A stretch of 64,000 nt of DNA, taken from NCBI GenBank assembly GCA_037953625.1, contig CM075653.1:100667639-100731638 (forward strand), read 5' to 3'. Positions 7,995 to 19,339 of this stretch are shown one piece after another. Numbering within the stretch: the stretch's first letter is position 1; every line of letters starts with the position of its first letter. This stretch comes from Crotalaria pallida (taxonomy: Eukaryota > Streptophyta > Magnoliopsida > Fabales > Fabaceae). The notes beneath the pieces are model-generated. The model did not search any database. It saw only the letters and a list, made by a program, of their open reading frames with translations, and had not been told where the DNA came from. The position numbers and the translations under genes were made by a program.

Positions 7995-9678
7995 TATTTG
8001 AGTCATTTTGCAAGGAATTACCGGGTGATTTTTTCTCTTTCACTGAAAAGCATTTGCCTCTATTAAACTTTTTCTGTTTATCAATCAGAGCCAAATATAG
8101 TATTTCTCTTTCCTTCGTTACCATTCTTTCTCTTTCCATGAACTCATCCAGGAAGAGCAAAATCAAATCTTTAAGCTCAAAGCTCAAAGCCAACCCAAGC
8201 CTCCCTCATCCACCGCCGCCGCTCGCCGGCCTCATCCCCTCTCACGTGTTCGTCCCTTCTCTCCTCCTCGCTCACCTCCGCCACGCCGTTTGCATCTCCC
8301 ACCTCGCCGTTTGTCCCTCCCCTCACTCGTCGCCGTCACGCGTTTGTCCACCACAAGAGTCTCCTCTCACTGTCGTTCGGTTCTCCAACCGCTGTTCCGC
8401 CGCCGTTCGCGTCTCCCACCGCCGTTCTCCTCCCCCGCCGCACCAATTCCCTCCTCCCTTTGTTCCGTTTTCTTTTATTCCATGTTCTGGTTGCACTTCC
8501 TCCCTCTGCCCCTGTATCTTCCACAATTATAGCAAAATTATTTTCTATTATTCTCTGTACAAAAAACCGTTCCTATTAATTAGTTAACGTTCGTGACTCA
8601 TTAAAAAAATTAAAAGAAATTGGGATGAAGAGAGAGAGGCAAAAATGCACCAATTCCCAACGGTTACATCTATTCCATAAACAACATTATTCTACCTTAA
8701 TTTTTTTTTAACCCTTTCACACGTGGTCATACTTTTATATTTGTAACTATTTTATAATTTATTGACATAAAATCAATTTATATTACTATTCAATACACTT
8801 TATTAAAAGTTTCTATGTTTTACCGTATAATGAGCAAAATGTCAGTCATATATCAAACTTGGTCCAAAGATTTGTTAAAGACAAAAAAAAATTTCTGCCT
8901 CTTTGGCCCAAAGCAAAACCGGGTTCTCCAATCCATTGACGAATTTCCTATTTTTCTTTTTTTTTCACCAAATACAGGTACACTGTATAAAAACCTGTAT
9001 AGAAGTTACCAGATCACCCATCTCAGCCATCCATTTCATATTCTCCCCACATCAACGGTTCAAACACATGGAACCACCGGTGGTGCCAAAATTTTTGGCA
9101 CCAAATCAAACGCCAACGTTTCAGTATGCTTGGGAACCAGAGTTTAAATTTAAACCCATTTCTTCTCGACCATTTTGTTCTTAACTAAGGGGATTGTATT
9201 AAGGTTTCTATGTTTAAAAAATAATAATGAACGTGTATTATTTCGTGTTCGGGGAATTAAAAAATTTATTACATTTGGCTTCTTAACAAATGCACGAATG
9301 ACACTTTTTAGGATTTTCCTTTTTTTTATTGATTGTTCTCTCATATAGTACTTCCTTTGTCCCACAAGGATGATAAAAAAAATGTAAAAGTTAAAAAATT
9401 AAGGAGACATGCATTTGATGATTTGACTAACACATCAATCAATTATCAAACAACTAATTTAAATGCATTTTGCATTAATCAATCAATCAAAAGTTTGCAA
9501 TTTTTTATCGGAAAAAATAATTGACTAACAAGTACTCTAACTTATTTTCTCGTCGGACCACAATACTTTCTTTTTCTTAGCTTCAAACTTCTCTTTGTTA
9601 TAAACAAGAGAAACACAAGAACAAGAACAATATGATCAAGATACAAGAAGAGAATAAGGAGAAAAGAATAGTTTATTC
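7995..9678. other. Intergenic; C-rich patch and AT-rich DNA
   Basis: Downstream of the TPD1-like stop. The stretch 8190-8480 is unusually C/T-rich with CCGCC triplets and can be read as a Pro/Ser/Arg-rich ORF. It has no recognisable domain, and its composition resembles a transposon interior or leader more than a gene. From about 9349 there is a Stowaway-like TACTTCCTTTGTCCC end with no clear partner. No supported gene. Confidence 0.4.
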
Positions 9679-10053
9679 TGTTGGGATTTTCAATATGACT
9701 AGAAAACTATTAAGATCTTTAAAATTTCATGCTTCTCATTGGCATTTAATAAAGGAAGAATAAATATTTTTATCCATAGCAATAATCTTGATGTGGTGAC
9801 TGGTTGATAATTGAGAAAACAAGTTTCTATTCCTTAACTTTTCCTTATATGCTTTAATCATAAGTGATGGAGAAGAATTCAGAGAGACATCTCTTATAAT
9901 GTTCTTTTTGAACTGATGCATCCCATCAAGCAACAATTGCTATAAAAATAATAACCTTCTCTCTTTACCCAACTTATTATTATGTCCTTCATTATTTTAT
10001 TTATTTATTAGTCCCTTTCATAATAGGTCACATGAAAAACTTGATATCTTACA
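9679..10053 (-). mobile_element. 3' LTR of degenerate copia element
   Basis: A 375-bp segment runs TGTTGGG to ATCTTACA (TG..CA on both strands). On the minus strand it follows the purine tract AGTGGGAGAA (complement at 10054-10066), the usual boundary of a copia 3' LTR. The coding relic lies at 13950-17822 on the same strand. The two parts are separated by solo LTR E. Confidence 0.6.
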
Positions 10054-10483
10054 TTCTCCCACTTGACTCGTGTGACATTAACCAAGTTATGAACAAATAA
10101 ATAACTTAATTAAACTGACATAATGCGCATTGGTACAGCTAAATAATTATGTACATTGAGTACATTATAAATCATAATTAAGAATAGGAACTAATATGAG
10201 TCAATATGGCGATTGTACATCACTAAATCGATGTAGTCTCTTCCATGTACCACAAATTAATCATTTTACTTAACATGACTGTAACACCCACTGATTTTAT
10301 TTCTATTCTATAAATGATGCATTGATAAATATTTTATATAATGACGCTAGGGAATATTATTATTGGGAGTTAAGAATATATTTTAGAACCTTTAAAGATG
10401 CTTAGAACTAAGTAGAATTGAAATAGTTGAGGAAGGAAATAAAAAGAACAATAGAAAGCTGAAAAACATAAGATTTTGCCCAT

Positions 10484-10523
10484 GCATATCGATATCCAGG
10501 GGAGGATATCGATGTTGCATATC
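10484..10523. promoter_or_regulatory. Upstream ATCGAT palindrome array of LTR E (left part)
   Basis: Dyads lie at 10490.5 and 10510.5 (20 bp). The third palindrome is cut by the nested element: its left half ATATC ends at 10523 and it resumes at 11577. The fourth has its dyad at 11597.5. With the insert removed, spacing is 20-13-21 bp, almost the same as the downstream cluster at 12661 (20-13-20). Confidence 0.65.
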
Positions 10524-11571
10524 TGATGAGCATTTTATTTCCCATTATTCCTTGCATTATTTTACTCCTATTATTGATACTTGTTGCCCATTTGACATTG
10601 ATTAGCTTGATTTAGTGATTTTGAGTTTATTGGACTAATATTCCGAATATTGTTTAATTTGGGATTATTTAGCCTAATTAATTCTATTTCTATTTTCAGG
10701 TAATATTTGGCACAAGGACACTTTGGGATGTTTGGAAATGAAGATTGAAGCATTGAAGTGAAGATTGTAATTTGCATTTAGGTCCCTTTTTAATTGTAAT
10801 TTTTAGAATAGTGTTTCTTAGGACTTGGGCCCATGTTTTAGGCCCATTTTCATGACTAAAGAGGGAAATTCGTGTAGCCCCCAAGACACACTCCCATTTC
10901 AGATTTCTCACTCTCTCTCTAGGTTAGAACTTCTCTCTTGGCTCTCCCAAGTGGTGGTGGCTGCTAGGGTTTTGTTCTTCCCCATTTCTACTCGTTTTTC
11001 TTCATTTTATGGTCATGGAAGGCTAGACTTCAAGGGTTAATCCCTTTGGTATTGTATTATCTACTCTTGAGCTCTTGTTATTAATGCAATTTCATTTTCT
11101 CTTCTCTGTTTTCATGTTTATCGATGTGTAGTGGTTTGCTTAATTCCATTTCGTAGAGATAATACATGAATATAAATGCTTAATTTGTATTAACTCGTAA
11201 AAACTCCAATTCTGGTTTCTGATGCTTAATTAGAAGTTAGGGTTTGGAGTGATAACTGAATTTTCGCTTAGTATTTGGTTATCACGAGTTGGACAGAGGA
11301 GAGGAGAGGAATCGATCTTTAGTGAGCTAGGATTGAGTAGTGTACGTAGCCAAAGGGGTTTGCCCGCTTTTGTTTCTGATTTTCTTAGTTTTTATATTCT
11401 GTTTATGTTTTGTTCTTCACATTTGTCACACACAAAAACCCCCCCATTTTACTGCACACTACGTGTTTGATACTTTTCCTAGACCGATATTCGCTGGGAA
11501 ACGACCTAGGATCACCTTCCTAGTACTACAGAATAAACACCTTTTATTTTGATCGGGTACGGCCTCGATCA
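10524..11571. mobile_element. Nested LTR-like element (1.05 kb, probable solo LTR)
   Basis: It starts TGATGAGCATTTT and ends CCTCGATCA, giving TG..CA ends. It is flanked by the 5-bp duplication ATATC at 10519-10523 and 11572-11576. No coding sequence is convincing. A TGATGAGC start is seen in some plant Athila-like LTRs, but the family is not certain. It inserted in the middle of an ATATCGATAT palindrome of LTR E. Confidence 0.7.
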
Positions 11572-11736
11572 ATATCGATATCCATTTGATGGATATCGAT
11601 ATCCCCGATAGTTCTGCAACAAAAATTTCAAGGCGGTTTCACACGAATTTGAATTTAAAATTCGATTTTTCCAGCTTTGCCAACTTGCCCCAGCTGTCTT
11701 AAGCTTTCCTAGGCATGAAGGAAGCTAATCCTTGCC

Positions 11737-11745
11737 TATAAATAG
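11737..11745 (+). promoter_or_regulatory. TATA box of LTR E
   Basis: CTATAAATAGAGG, a strong plant TATA consensus, lies about 140 bp downstream of the last upstream palindrome and is followed by a pyrimidine-rich leader. Confidence 0.7.
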
Positions 11746-12033
11746 AGGAGGAGTGGAGGTTTCACGGATTTACTCACTTTCCAACCCAAAATTCTCTTAA
11801 AATTCCTCTGTTCTCTGGTGGTTACTTTCACACATTCGTTCTCTTTCCTCAAGTCCTCTTTTTCAGTGAAACCAAAACACAAATAAAGTTCTATTTCCAC
11901 TCTGAAAATAGAACCAAGTCCCACTAAAAACCATCCACTGTAGCTCGAGCTCTAAGTCTGCAAAGTTGCACACCCGAAACTGGAAAACGGAGCACGAACA
12001 GCTCCTTCTACCTATCTTTCTTGAATTGGTTTG

Positions 12034-12268
12034 GTAAGTACGCTGAACCATTTGAGCTCAAACTTGTTTCTAATCAAAGTTGGTGCTTCCTAGTTGCTGA
12101 AGCTAATTTATTTTATCTCTTTTCATCACATGTTCATTGATTAATTCGTGACCAAAGTACCCTGGTTGCATCAGTTTTCAAGGTCCAGAATTGAAGCTTT
12201 TCACACCCAAAGTCATTCCAATCCGTTTTCTTCTCAACCAAGCATTTCTTTAACTTCTCTAAGGTATG
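12034..12268 (+). promoter_or_regulatory. Two conserved 5' splice sites in LTR E leader
   Basis: Donor 1 is GGTTTG|GTAAGTACG at 12034, near-perfect for U1. Donor 2 is CTAAG|GTATGGG at about 12262, followed by CGCTAGAATGA. Both match the positions in LTRs A, B1 and B2. Confidence 0.6.
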
Positions 12269-12660
12269 GGATAAGTTATCTAATCGCTAGAATGATGAAT
12301 ATTAAGCTAAATCCTTAGGAACCAATTGAGGTTGGTTGGGCAAGGTAGATTGAAATGGATTTCTGACTTGGAGGTCTTTTGTTGTTTAAAACATTATGCA
12401 AATCATTTACTTACATCCTTGTAGAGCTTCTAGAATGATTAGTTTGAATTAAAACTAAGAGGATTAGAATTTGGTATATTTACTTGAATTTAAGCATAAT
12501 TGGAAATTAATTGTTAAAGCTTGGGTAATTGAATTAAAGGAAGGTTGTAAGCAAGTATAAATCACCCCTCTTAATCCCTGTAAAGAATTGGAATGGAGTA
12601 AGGATAATTAGAATAGGTTTGAACTTTTAAATGTTACTGTTTTATTGATGTTTTTCTGTG

Positions 12661-12726
12661 CATATCGATGTGCCTATCATCACATCGATATGCCATATCG
12701 ATGTGAGCATGTGGACATCGATGTCC
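12661..12726. promoter_or_regulatory. Second ATCGAT palindrome cluster of LTR E
   Basis: Four sites have dyads at 12666.5, 12686.5, 12699.5 and 12719.5, so spacings are 20, 13 and 20 bp. The core is the same as in the upstream array (ATCGAT with ATATC/GATAT or GTG/CAC flanks). It lies about 400 bp downstream of donor 2. Confidence 0.7.
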
Positions 12727-13593
12727 ACTTGTACAGAATGATTAAAAATTTAATTTTTCTACTCCTTGTTATTTCTACAATTTCATTAAAAGATTAACTC
12801 GTCTAAGCTCCTAAATTACTAAATCCTAAATATTTTTCTTTATGATTAAAACCTATCTCGTTGGTTGATAACTATCCTGGAGGTGTCCTACTGGAATTCT
12901 ATTCAGTGGTTGATTATTTCCCTACAGGAGTCCCAATGGAAGTGCGTACACCCATTTGGTTGATATTATCCCTAACGTCCCAGTGAAAGTTTTATTCACT
13001 TGGTTGATATTTTCTAAGGGAGTCCCAATGGGGTCGTTGCAATAAATATCCGCCAATAGGAGGCTAGGCCCCGACGGATTATTAAATAAATGGTTATACT
13101 CTATTTCTAAAACCATCACAAAGTGGCTGATGGATTTTCTGTGAAAACAACAACACCAGCTAAAAAAGAAGTGTAAAGGAAATGAAATGGGAAAATAAGA
13201 TGAGCAACTTGGACCATGTTCTAATGAGAATGAGATGAATAATGATAATAAATTGATAAAAGAGATTGATAATAGATTATGTTGCATTCATGCATTGATT
13301 GCTCCAGTTTGTGAGGCATTTATACTAGTTGCGTCTGGCGGAGGAAGCCTGTAATTCGCGGACATTTGAGTGGTCGAGCGGAGGAAGCTCCCGAGGACCC
13401 CATGTTCCCTCCAAATTGTGATGCCCCGGGAAATTGTTGAGATCAGCATGCATCATGCCATTAATAATAAAATCTATTATGTGAATAAAAAGGGTTTGAC
13501 ATGTGTACATGCATTATATATTGTTGCAACTTGAATACTTGTGTTTGTTGTTTTTAGCCTCTGTTATTTATCATTCGTTTTAACGTGATTAGC

Positions 13594-13787
13594 TATGACT
13601 TACTCCCTACTTGCCCATGTAGGTAATGGAGCTTCCATCTTCCAAGGGGGAGAATGATGCTGGCAAGGGATGCGATAATTCCCTTACCAATGGAGGAGTT
13701 TTGAGAGTTTTGAGAACCGTGCTCTGGGTTACGAGTAGTCTATTAAGTAGCTCAGAGTTTTATGTTGGCTGTTTTATAGTTTGAACT
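13594..13787 (+). CDS. Short ORF after the conserved LTR acceptor (LTR E), doubtful
   Basis: TTACTCCC, a pyrimidine tract and CATGTAG|GTAATG occupy the place where LTRs A, B1, B2 and G start their conserved ORF. From the ATG at 13626 a frame of 53 codons runs to TGA at 13785 (MELPSSKGENDAGKG..). It shows none of the conserved motifs. It may be an eroded or replaced version, or chance. Confidence 0.25.
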
Positions 13788-13949
13788 TTTGTTATAAGTT
13801 TTAAATTCTCTATGTTTTGTTATGAAACAATATGATATATGAAAGTTGCTTCTGCTTTTGAAATGAACCAAGTTATAAATTTATTTGGCGAAAAATTTTC
13901 CTCTATTTTATTTATAAGTAATTAAGAGATAGAAAGTTGGGTCGTTACA

Positions 13950-16900
13950 ATGACCACTAACTAAAAACACAAAATTGGTCTAACAATAATGTCTTTCTTA
14001 TAAAGACAAAACCTGTTATCATTAACCCAATCAATCATGTATACACTTAGAAAACAGGTAAAATAGAAACATATTCATTCATGATTTCAGAGTGTCATAA
14101 TACATAAACATAAACAAATTAAACATCATCATAATATATATTAATGTCTACTTACTAACAATGCTCATACTTTCATCATGTTCATTAAATATTTTGGGCA
14201 GTAACCTAACCACTATTGTTAAAGGGTCAGCAATTATACGGTTGGTGCTAATGTGTTCTATTGACACTCTTTATTTCTGCACTTCTTCTTTGACTCCAAG
14301 GTATTTCAACTCTATATGAGCATCTTTGGAATACTTGTCGTTTTTAGAAAAGAAGACAATTGCGAAATTATCACAATAAATTTTGAACGACTTGGCAACA
14401 CTGTTGACTATTACAAGTCCTAAAATGAAGTTCTGCAACCACTTAGCATGAACCATGGCCTCAAAGCTTGCCACAAATTCAGCTTCCATGGTGAAAGTAG
14501 CAATGACAAACTACTTCGCACTCATCCATGATCTCGCTCCTCCAGCTAAAAGATACATATAATCAAATGTAGACTTTCTTGTATATACACAACTAGCAAA
14601 ATCAGAATCTGTATACCCCACAACCTCAAGATGATCAGATCTCCTATAAGTAAGCATGTAATCCTTTGTTCCTTGCAAGTATCTTATTAAGACTTTCTCT
14701 GCAGCCTTCCAATGGTTTAATCTTGGATTACTCTGATATATGCCCAACATACCAACTGCAAAACTGACATCAGGCCCTGTACATGTTTAGGCATACATTA
14801 AACTCCCAACAACATATGCATAAGGAATTGCTTCCGTATGTTTTCATTCCAAATCATTCTTTGGACATTGCATGAGACTACATTTATCTCCTTTCTGAAT
14901 TGGAACAGGAGATGCTGAGCATCTGTCCATTCTAAATCTCTCTAAAACTTTATTAATATAAGCTTTCTGAGACAAGCCTAACAGTCCTTGTTATCTATCT
15001 CGAAATATTTCTATTCCAATCACATAGCTCACCTCACCCATATCCTTCATTTCAAATTTGCTAGAGAAAAATTTCTTAGTCTCACTTAATAGACCAAGAT
15101 CATTAGTTGCAAGCAAGATTTCATCAAAATACAAAACTAGAAAGATAAATTTGCTCTCATTGACCTTTAGATATATACATCTATCAATGATGTTTTCCTT
15201 AAATCCAAATGACACAATAGTATCATTGAACTTGAGATACCACTATCGAGAAGCTTGCTTAAGTCTGTATATTGACCTCTTGAGTTTACCACCATATGTT
15301 CTTTCCTCTTAATTGAAAAATTAAACCCATTGGTTGATTCATATAATCAACTTCTCCTAAATTCCCATTTAGAAAGGCAGTTTTCACATCCATTTGGTGC
15401 AACTTTAAATCATAATGAGCTACCAATGCCATGATTATTCTGAGAGAATCTTTCTTGGAAACTATGTTTCCTTATAATCAATGTCATCCTTTTGAGTGAA
15501 ACCATTGGCAACAAGTCGGGTCTTGTAATGTTCGATATTTCCATGAGAGTCACGCTTAGTCTTAAAGACCCACTTACACCCAACTCTCTTGCACCCTTCA
15601 GGAAATTCCACAAGGTATCATACATCATTGTGTTCCATTTATTTAAACTCATCTTTTATGGCACCAAACCATTTCTCAAAATTATCACAACCAATGGCAT
15701 CTGAAAATGAAAATGGATCATTATTAATTCCTAAGTCGTCTTCTGACTCTTGTAGATATACCACATAATCATTTGAAATAGCATGTCTCCTATCTCTTTG
15801 GGATCTTCTTAATGCTACTTCTTGTGGTCGCTCTACTAAAGGTTCGTTGTCAACCTGATGATCAATAATTTGTTGTTCTTCTTGATTGTTTTGTGGTTCA
15901 ACAACATGAGGAACAATAATTGTGGAAGTGGAAGTACGAGCTATAGGAACTTGCACTCTAATTTCCTTAATCCCACATTTCGTGGAGTTTCACTCCCACT
16001 GGTTTCACCATTCTCAATGAACCTAGCATTTCCAGTTTCAACGATTCTTATACTATGAGTAGGACAGTAAAATATGTATCCTTTAGACTTTTCTGGATAA
16101 CCAATGAAAAACCCACTGATTGTTCTTGCATCCAATTTATTTTCTTGTGGATTATAGACTCTTACTTCTGCTTGACAACCTCAAACGTGTAGGTGCCTTC
16201 AACCGGGTTTCATACCTATCCACAGTTCAAAAGGTGTCTTTGGAACTACCTTGCTAGGAAGCCTATTCAACAAATACCACATTTCTCAAGGAATTTAGCA
16301 AATGGACCAGGGTGTTGTCCAGATTCATCATATCTTCCATAATACTCACCACCTCTATCCGATCTGACAATTTTCACCTTTCTTTCTAATTATCTCTCAA
16401 CTTCATTTACAAAAATTTCTAAGGCATTTACTGCTTGAATTTTCTCATGCAATAAATAGATATATTCATAACGTGAATAGTGGTCAATAAAAGTGATGAA
16501 GCACTTTTCTTTATTGAAAGAACTAACATTAAAAGGTCTGCATATATTAATGTGTACAATTTCAAGAAGTTGGGTGCTTCTTGTGGCACCTTTCTATGTG
16601 TGCTTTGTTAGCTTTCCTTTGATACATGGCACATAAATATTAAGGATAGTGAAATACAAATCTGGAAAAATACCATTACATATCAACCTTTCCATTCTTG
16701 CTTTGGAAATATGACCTAAACGATTATGCCACAAGTAAGAAGAACGTTCATTCACTAAACGTCCCAACATTATGATGCAAGGTCATAAGAGTTTCAAAAT
16801 ACAAATTATCAAGATTTAATTTATACAAACCATCACAAAGTATACCAGATCCAATCATATATGTATGCTTATGCAAACTGAAACAACCATTACCAAATAT

Positions 16901-17822
16901 AAAAGAGTATCCAGCAATATCAAGTTTAAATACATAAATTAAATTCCTAAAAGTATTAGGTACATAAAGAGTTTCAAACAAATCCAAAGGATACCCAGTG
17001 TCCAAGATTAAACGATAAGTCCCGACAACTTCAACTGGAACCTTCACTCTATTCCCCATGAAAACAAACTTCTCATTTGGGCTTATGGTTTGGATCATAA
17101 GAAATCCCTCCATCGTATTAGAAATATGAGTCGTACATCCAGAATCTATCCACCACGAATTATGTGGAACTTCAGTTAAATTTGTTTCGAAACATACACA
17201 AGCATTAAACTTACCTTTCTTCTTAAACCAGTTCTTACGTTTTGGGCAATTCTTTTGGAAGTGTCCAACATTCTTACAGAAATGACATCTATCACCTTTT
17301 TTCTCTTTCTTCTGGATTTTGACAGAGGACTCACTAATCTTTAGTTGTCCTTTTCCTTTTCCTTTCCTTTTTCATGTTTCTTTCCTTCTTTCTTTCCAGC
17401 TACTTGATGGTTAACATAATGAATAGAGTGATTTCGTTGATTCTTAATCCGAGTCTCTTCCTGAACTACCATACTATGCAATTCATGCACATTCCATTTG
17501 TCTTTCATAGTGTTATAGTTCATTTGGAATGGACCATACTCAGACGGTAAAGAGTTCAAAATGAACTGCACAAGGAAATTCTCATCAACCGTCATTCCTA
17601 AAGACTTGAGTCTTGTTGCAATGTTTGTCATATCAATGACATGCTCATGCATAGTACGAGAACCATCAAACTTCATGATGGTTAAAGTACTCATCAACGT
17701 CCCAGCAAGAGACTTAACAACAATTTGGGAGCGCTCTCCCACAAATTTCATAAATTCTTTTGCACTTTCAGTTTTAGGAAGAGCATACTTGATATTATTC
17801 ACTACACTCATTCGCATGAACA
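13950..17822 (-). pseudogene. Degenerate Ty1/copia gag-pol
   Basis: Read on the minus strand from 17822 down: a gag segment with a FDGSRTMHEHV block and FILNSLPSEYGPFQ; a CCHC-like region near 17290; GAG-pre-integrase with LWHNRLGHI (about 16720); an integrase core with DHYSRYEYIYLL and DRGGEYYG; a linker with RRSQRDRR; RT whose YVDD box is changed to YFDE (about 15130); and an RNase H end with YLQGTKDYMLTY, YTDSDFASC and EAEFVA. Frameshifts and stops break it into at least eight pieces. The 5' end stops abruptly near 17822 with no 5' LTR. The 3' end continues across solo LTR E to the LTR at 9679-10053. It is inactive. Confidence 0.88.
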
Positions 17823-18611
17823 TTAGGCCCGGTCTGTTTGATTTTTTTAATTCTCTAAATGTTAATGTCATATTTTATTTTGGTTTCTAAAAAAAAATTT
17901 AAACCTCTACTACTCTTATTTTCATTATGTATGAATGAATATGTGTTTTTTTTGCTTGAATAAAAATGGGTTTTGTTCTCTAAGGTTTTTTTTGCATGTT
18001 AGATTTTTATTTTATGTTGATAAAGGTTTTTCTTTTTGCATGTTAGATTTTTATCTCATGTTGATAAAGGTTTTTCCTTTTTGCATGTTTAGTTTGTTCT
18101 AAGATGCATGTAAATTAAAATTTCTTCTTTTGCATGTTTAGCTTTTTCCTTTGTACATAAGTAGATGGAAACCTTTCTTTGAAAAGAAAATGAATAAACT
18201 TTCTATTCACATGTTAGTTTTAAAGAATGAGATAAAAGTGTTTAAGTTATATGGTTAAAAAAAAATTACTTGTTTTTTCTTTCCCTCAAAATGGTTTCTA
18301 ATGATGTAAATATCTAAGAAACAAATTTTATTTGAGAAAAAAGAGGGATGTCCGAATTTCCCTTTAGTGAAGTCATTTTATAAGCGTGCATATGTTGATG
18401 TATTATTCCATGAATCATGTTAGCACTTAACAGTAATTCAACTAACACCAAAAACCTTCTAATATTCAAGGGACCAAACTTCCAGCGACAAAAATCAACA
18501 TCTTAAAATTTCAAAAACCAAAAGAAAAGAGTTTAAATAACTAATTTGTTAAAATATGATGTATAAAAGAAAAAAAAGTTTAAATAAAACATTGCCTTAA
18601 TTAGAAAAAGC
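17823..18611. repeat. AT-rich DNA with a short tandem repeat
   Basis: Begins GGCCCGGTCTGTTTG, resembling a DNA-transposon end. Around 17985-18110 about three copies of a ~53-bp T-rich unit occur (TTTTTGCATGTTAGATTTTT..ATGTTGATAAAGG). No gene is seen. Confidence 0.45.
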
Positions 18612-18873
18612 TACTCCTTCCGGTCTTGTTTATTAGCAAAAATAACTACCGACACATATATTAAAAAAAAATAGTTAGATGCATTTATTTTTCTCAAATT
18701 CATAAAAAAAATATGCTAGTTTAGTAAACTTGTATTGGGAATAAAACAAAAATTAAATGATTCAACCACTTTATAAGGATATTTTAGGAATAGAAAGTTA
18801 GTTAATTTTTGTTTATATTTAAGACCACTAATGAAGTGTCTTTTTTTGCTTATAATTGAAACCGGAGAAAGTA
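18612..18873. mobile_element. Stowaway-like MITE
   Basis: The left end TACTCCTTCCGGTCTTGTTT and the reverse complement of the right end (TACTTTCTCCGGTTTCAATT) are imperfect inverted repeats with TA at both outer edges. Both arms run on into AAGCAAAAA. The AT-rich 260-bp interior has no ORF. This is the pattern of Tc1/mariner-derived Stowaway elements. Confidence 0.65.
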
Positions 18874-19339
18874 TTTTGAAGAAATTTTTTGAACAGTGAT
18901 AATTGATAAGTGTATATATACCCTTCTATCATTTAGCCGGCTGAGATCTCTATCCACTTCATCAAATCAAAAGAAAATACACCCTTACTTCTCACTTTAG
19001 AAGAGCTTGAAGGGTTAATCTAATCTCATTCAATATACATAAGCAAATTAATATTTGCAAAAAGAATGACCAATTTGCTACTTGATCTTGCTCATCAGAG
19101 GAAGGTCGTATCACATTGTCACGTAGCATAAGCTAGTAAAACATTAGAGAGTAAGAAAGCATTATTTAACTATATAAATTAGATAGTACAACAACAGCTT
19201 CACTCATGCAGCCACGTGATGTCAAATACCGATTTTACTTCACAAGTTAACTTGCTAATTACTGGAAGCAAAAGGTTTCCGGTGGCAAACCGCTTGAATA
19301 ATAGAAACTGTTAGTTATCCCAAAACAAAAATTCAAATA
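18874..19339. other. Downstream flank of PURH, no other gene seen
   Basis: AT-rich sequence beyond the PURH stop. It probably contains the 3' UTR and poly(A) region of PURH. I cannot point to a defined poly(A) signal with confidence. Confidence 0.4.

Larger units (their letters stand above)
10280..13949 (+). mobile_element. Solo LTR E, gypsy type, with a nested insertion
   Basis: TGTAACACCC to GGGTCGTTACA is flanked by a perfect 5-bp duplication ATGAC (10275-10279 and 13950-13954). No internal gag/pol is present. It lies inside the untranslated 3' part of the copia relic. Features: ATATCGATAT palindromes, a TATA box at 11737, donors at 12034 and 12262, a second palindrome cluster at 12661-12726, leader repeats shared with LTR A, and an acceptor at 13622 leading to a short ORF. 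Without the nested element it is about 2.6 kb. Confidence 0.9.

Noticed and set aside
8054..8587. Pro/Ser/Arg-rich ORFs on both strands
   Set aside because: They come from a C/T-rich low-complexity patch that is open in several frames. No domain, intron signals or homologue is recognisable.
10825..11552. Three overlapping short ORFs inside the nested 1.05-kb element
   Set aside because: They overlap in different frames, lack motifs, and lie in what looks like an LTR.
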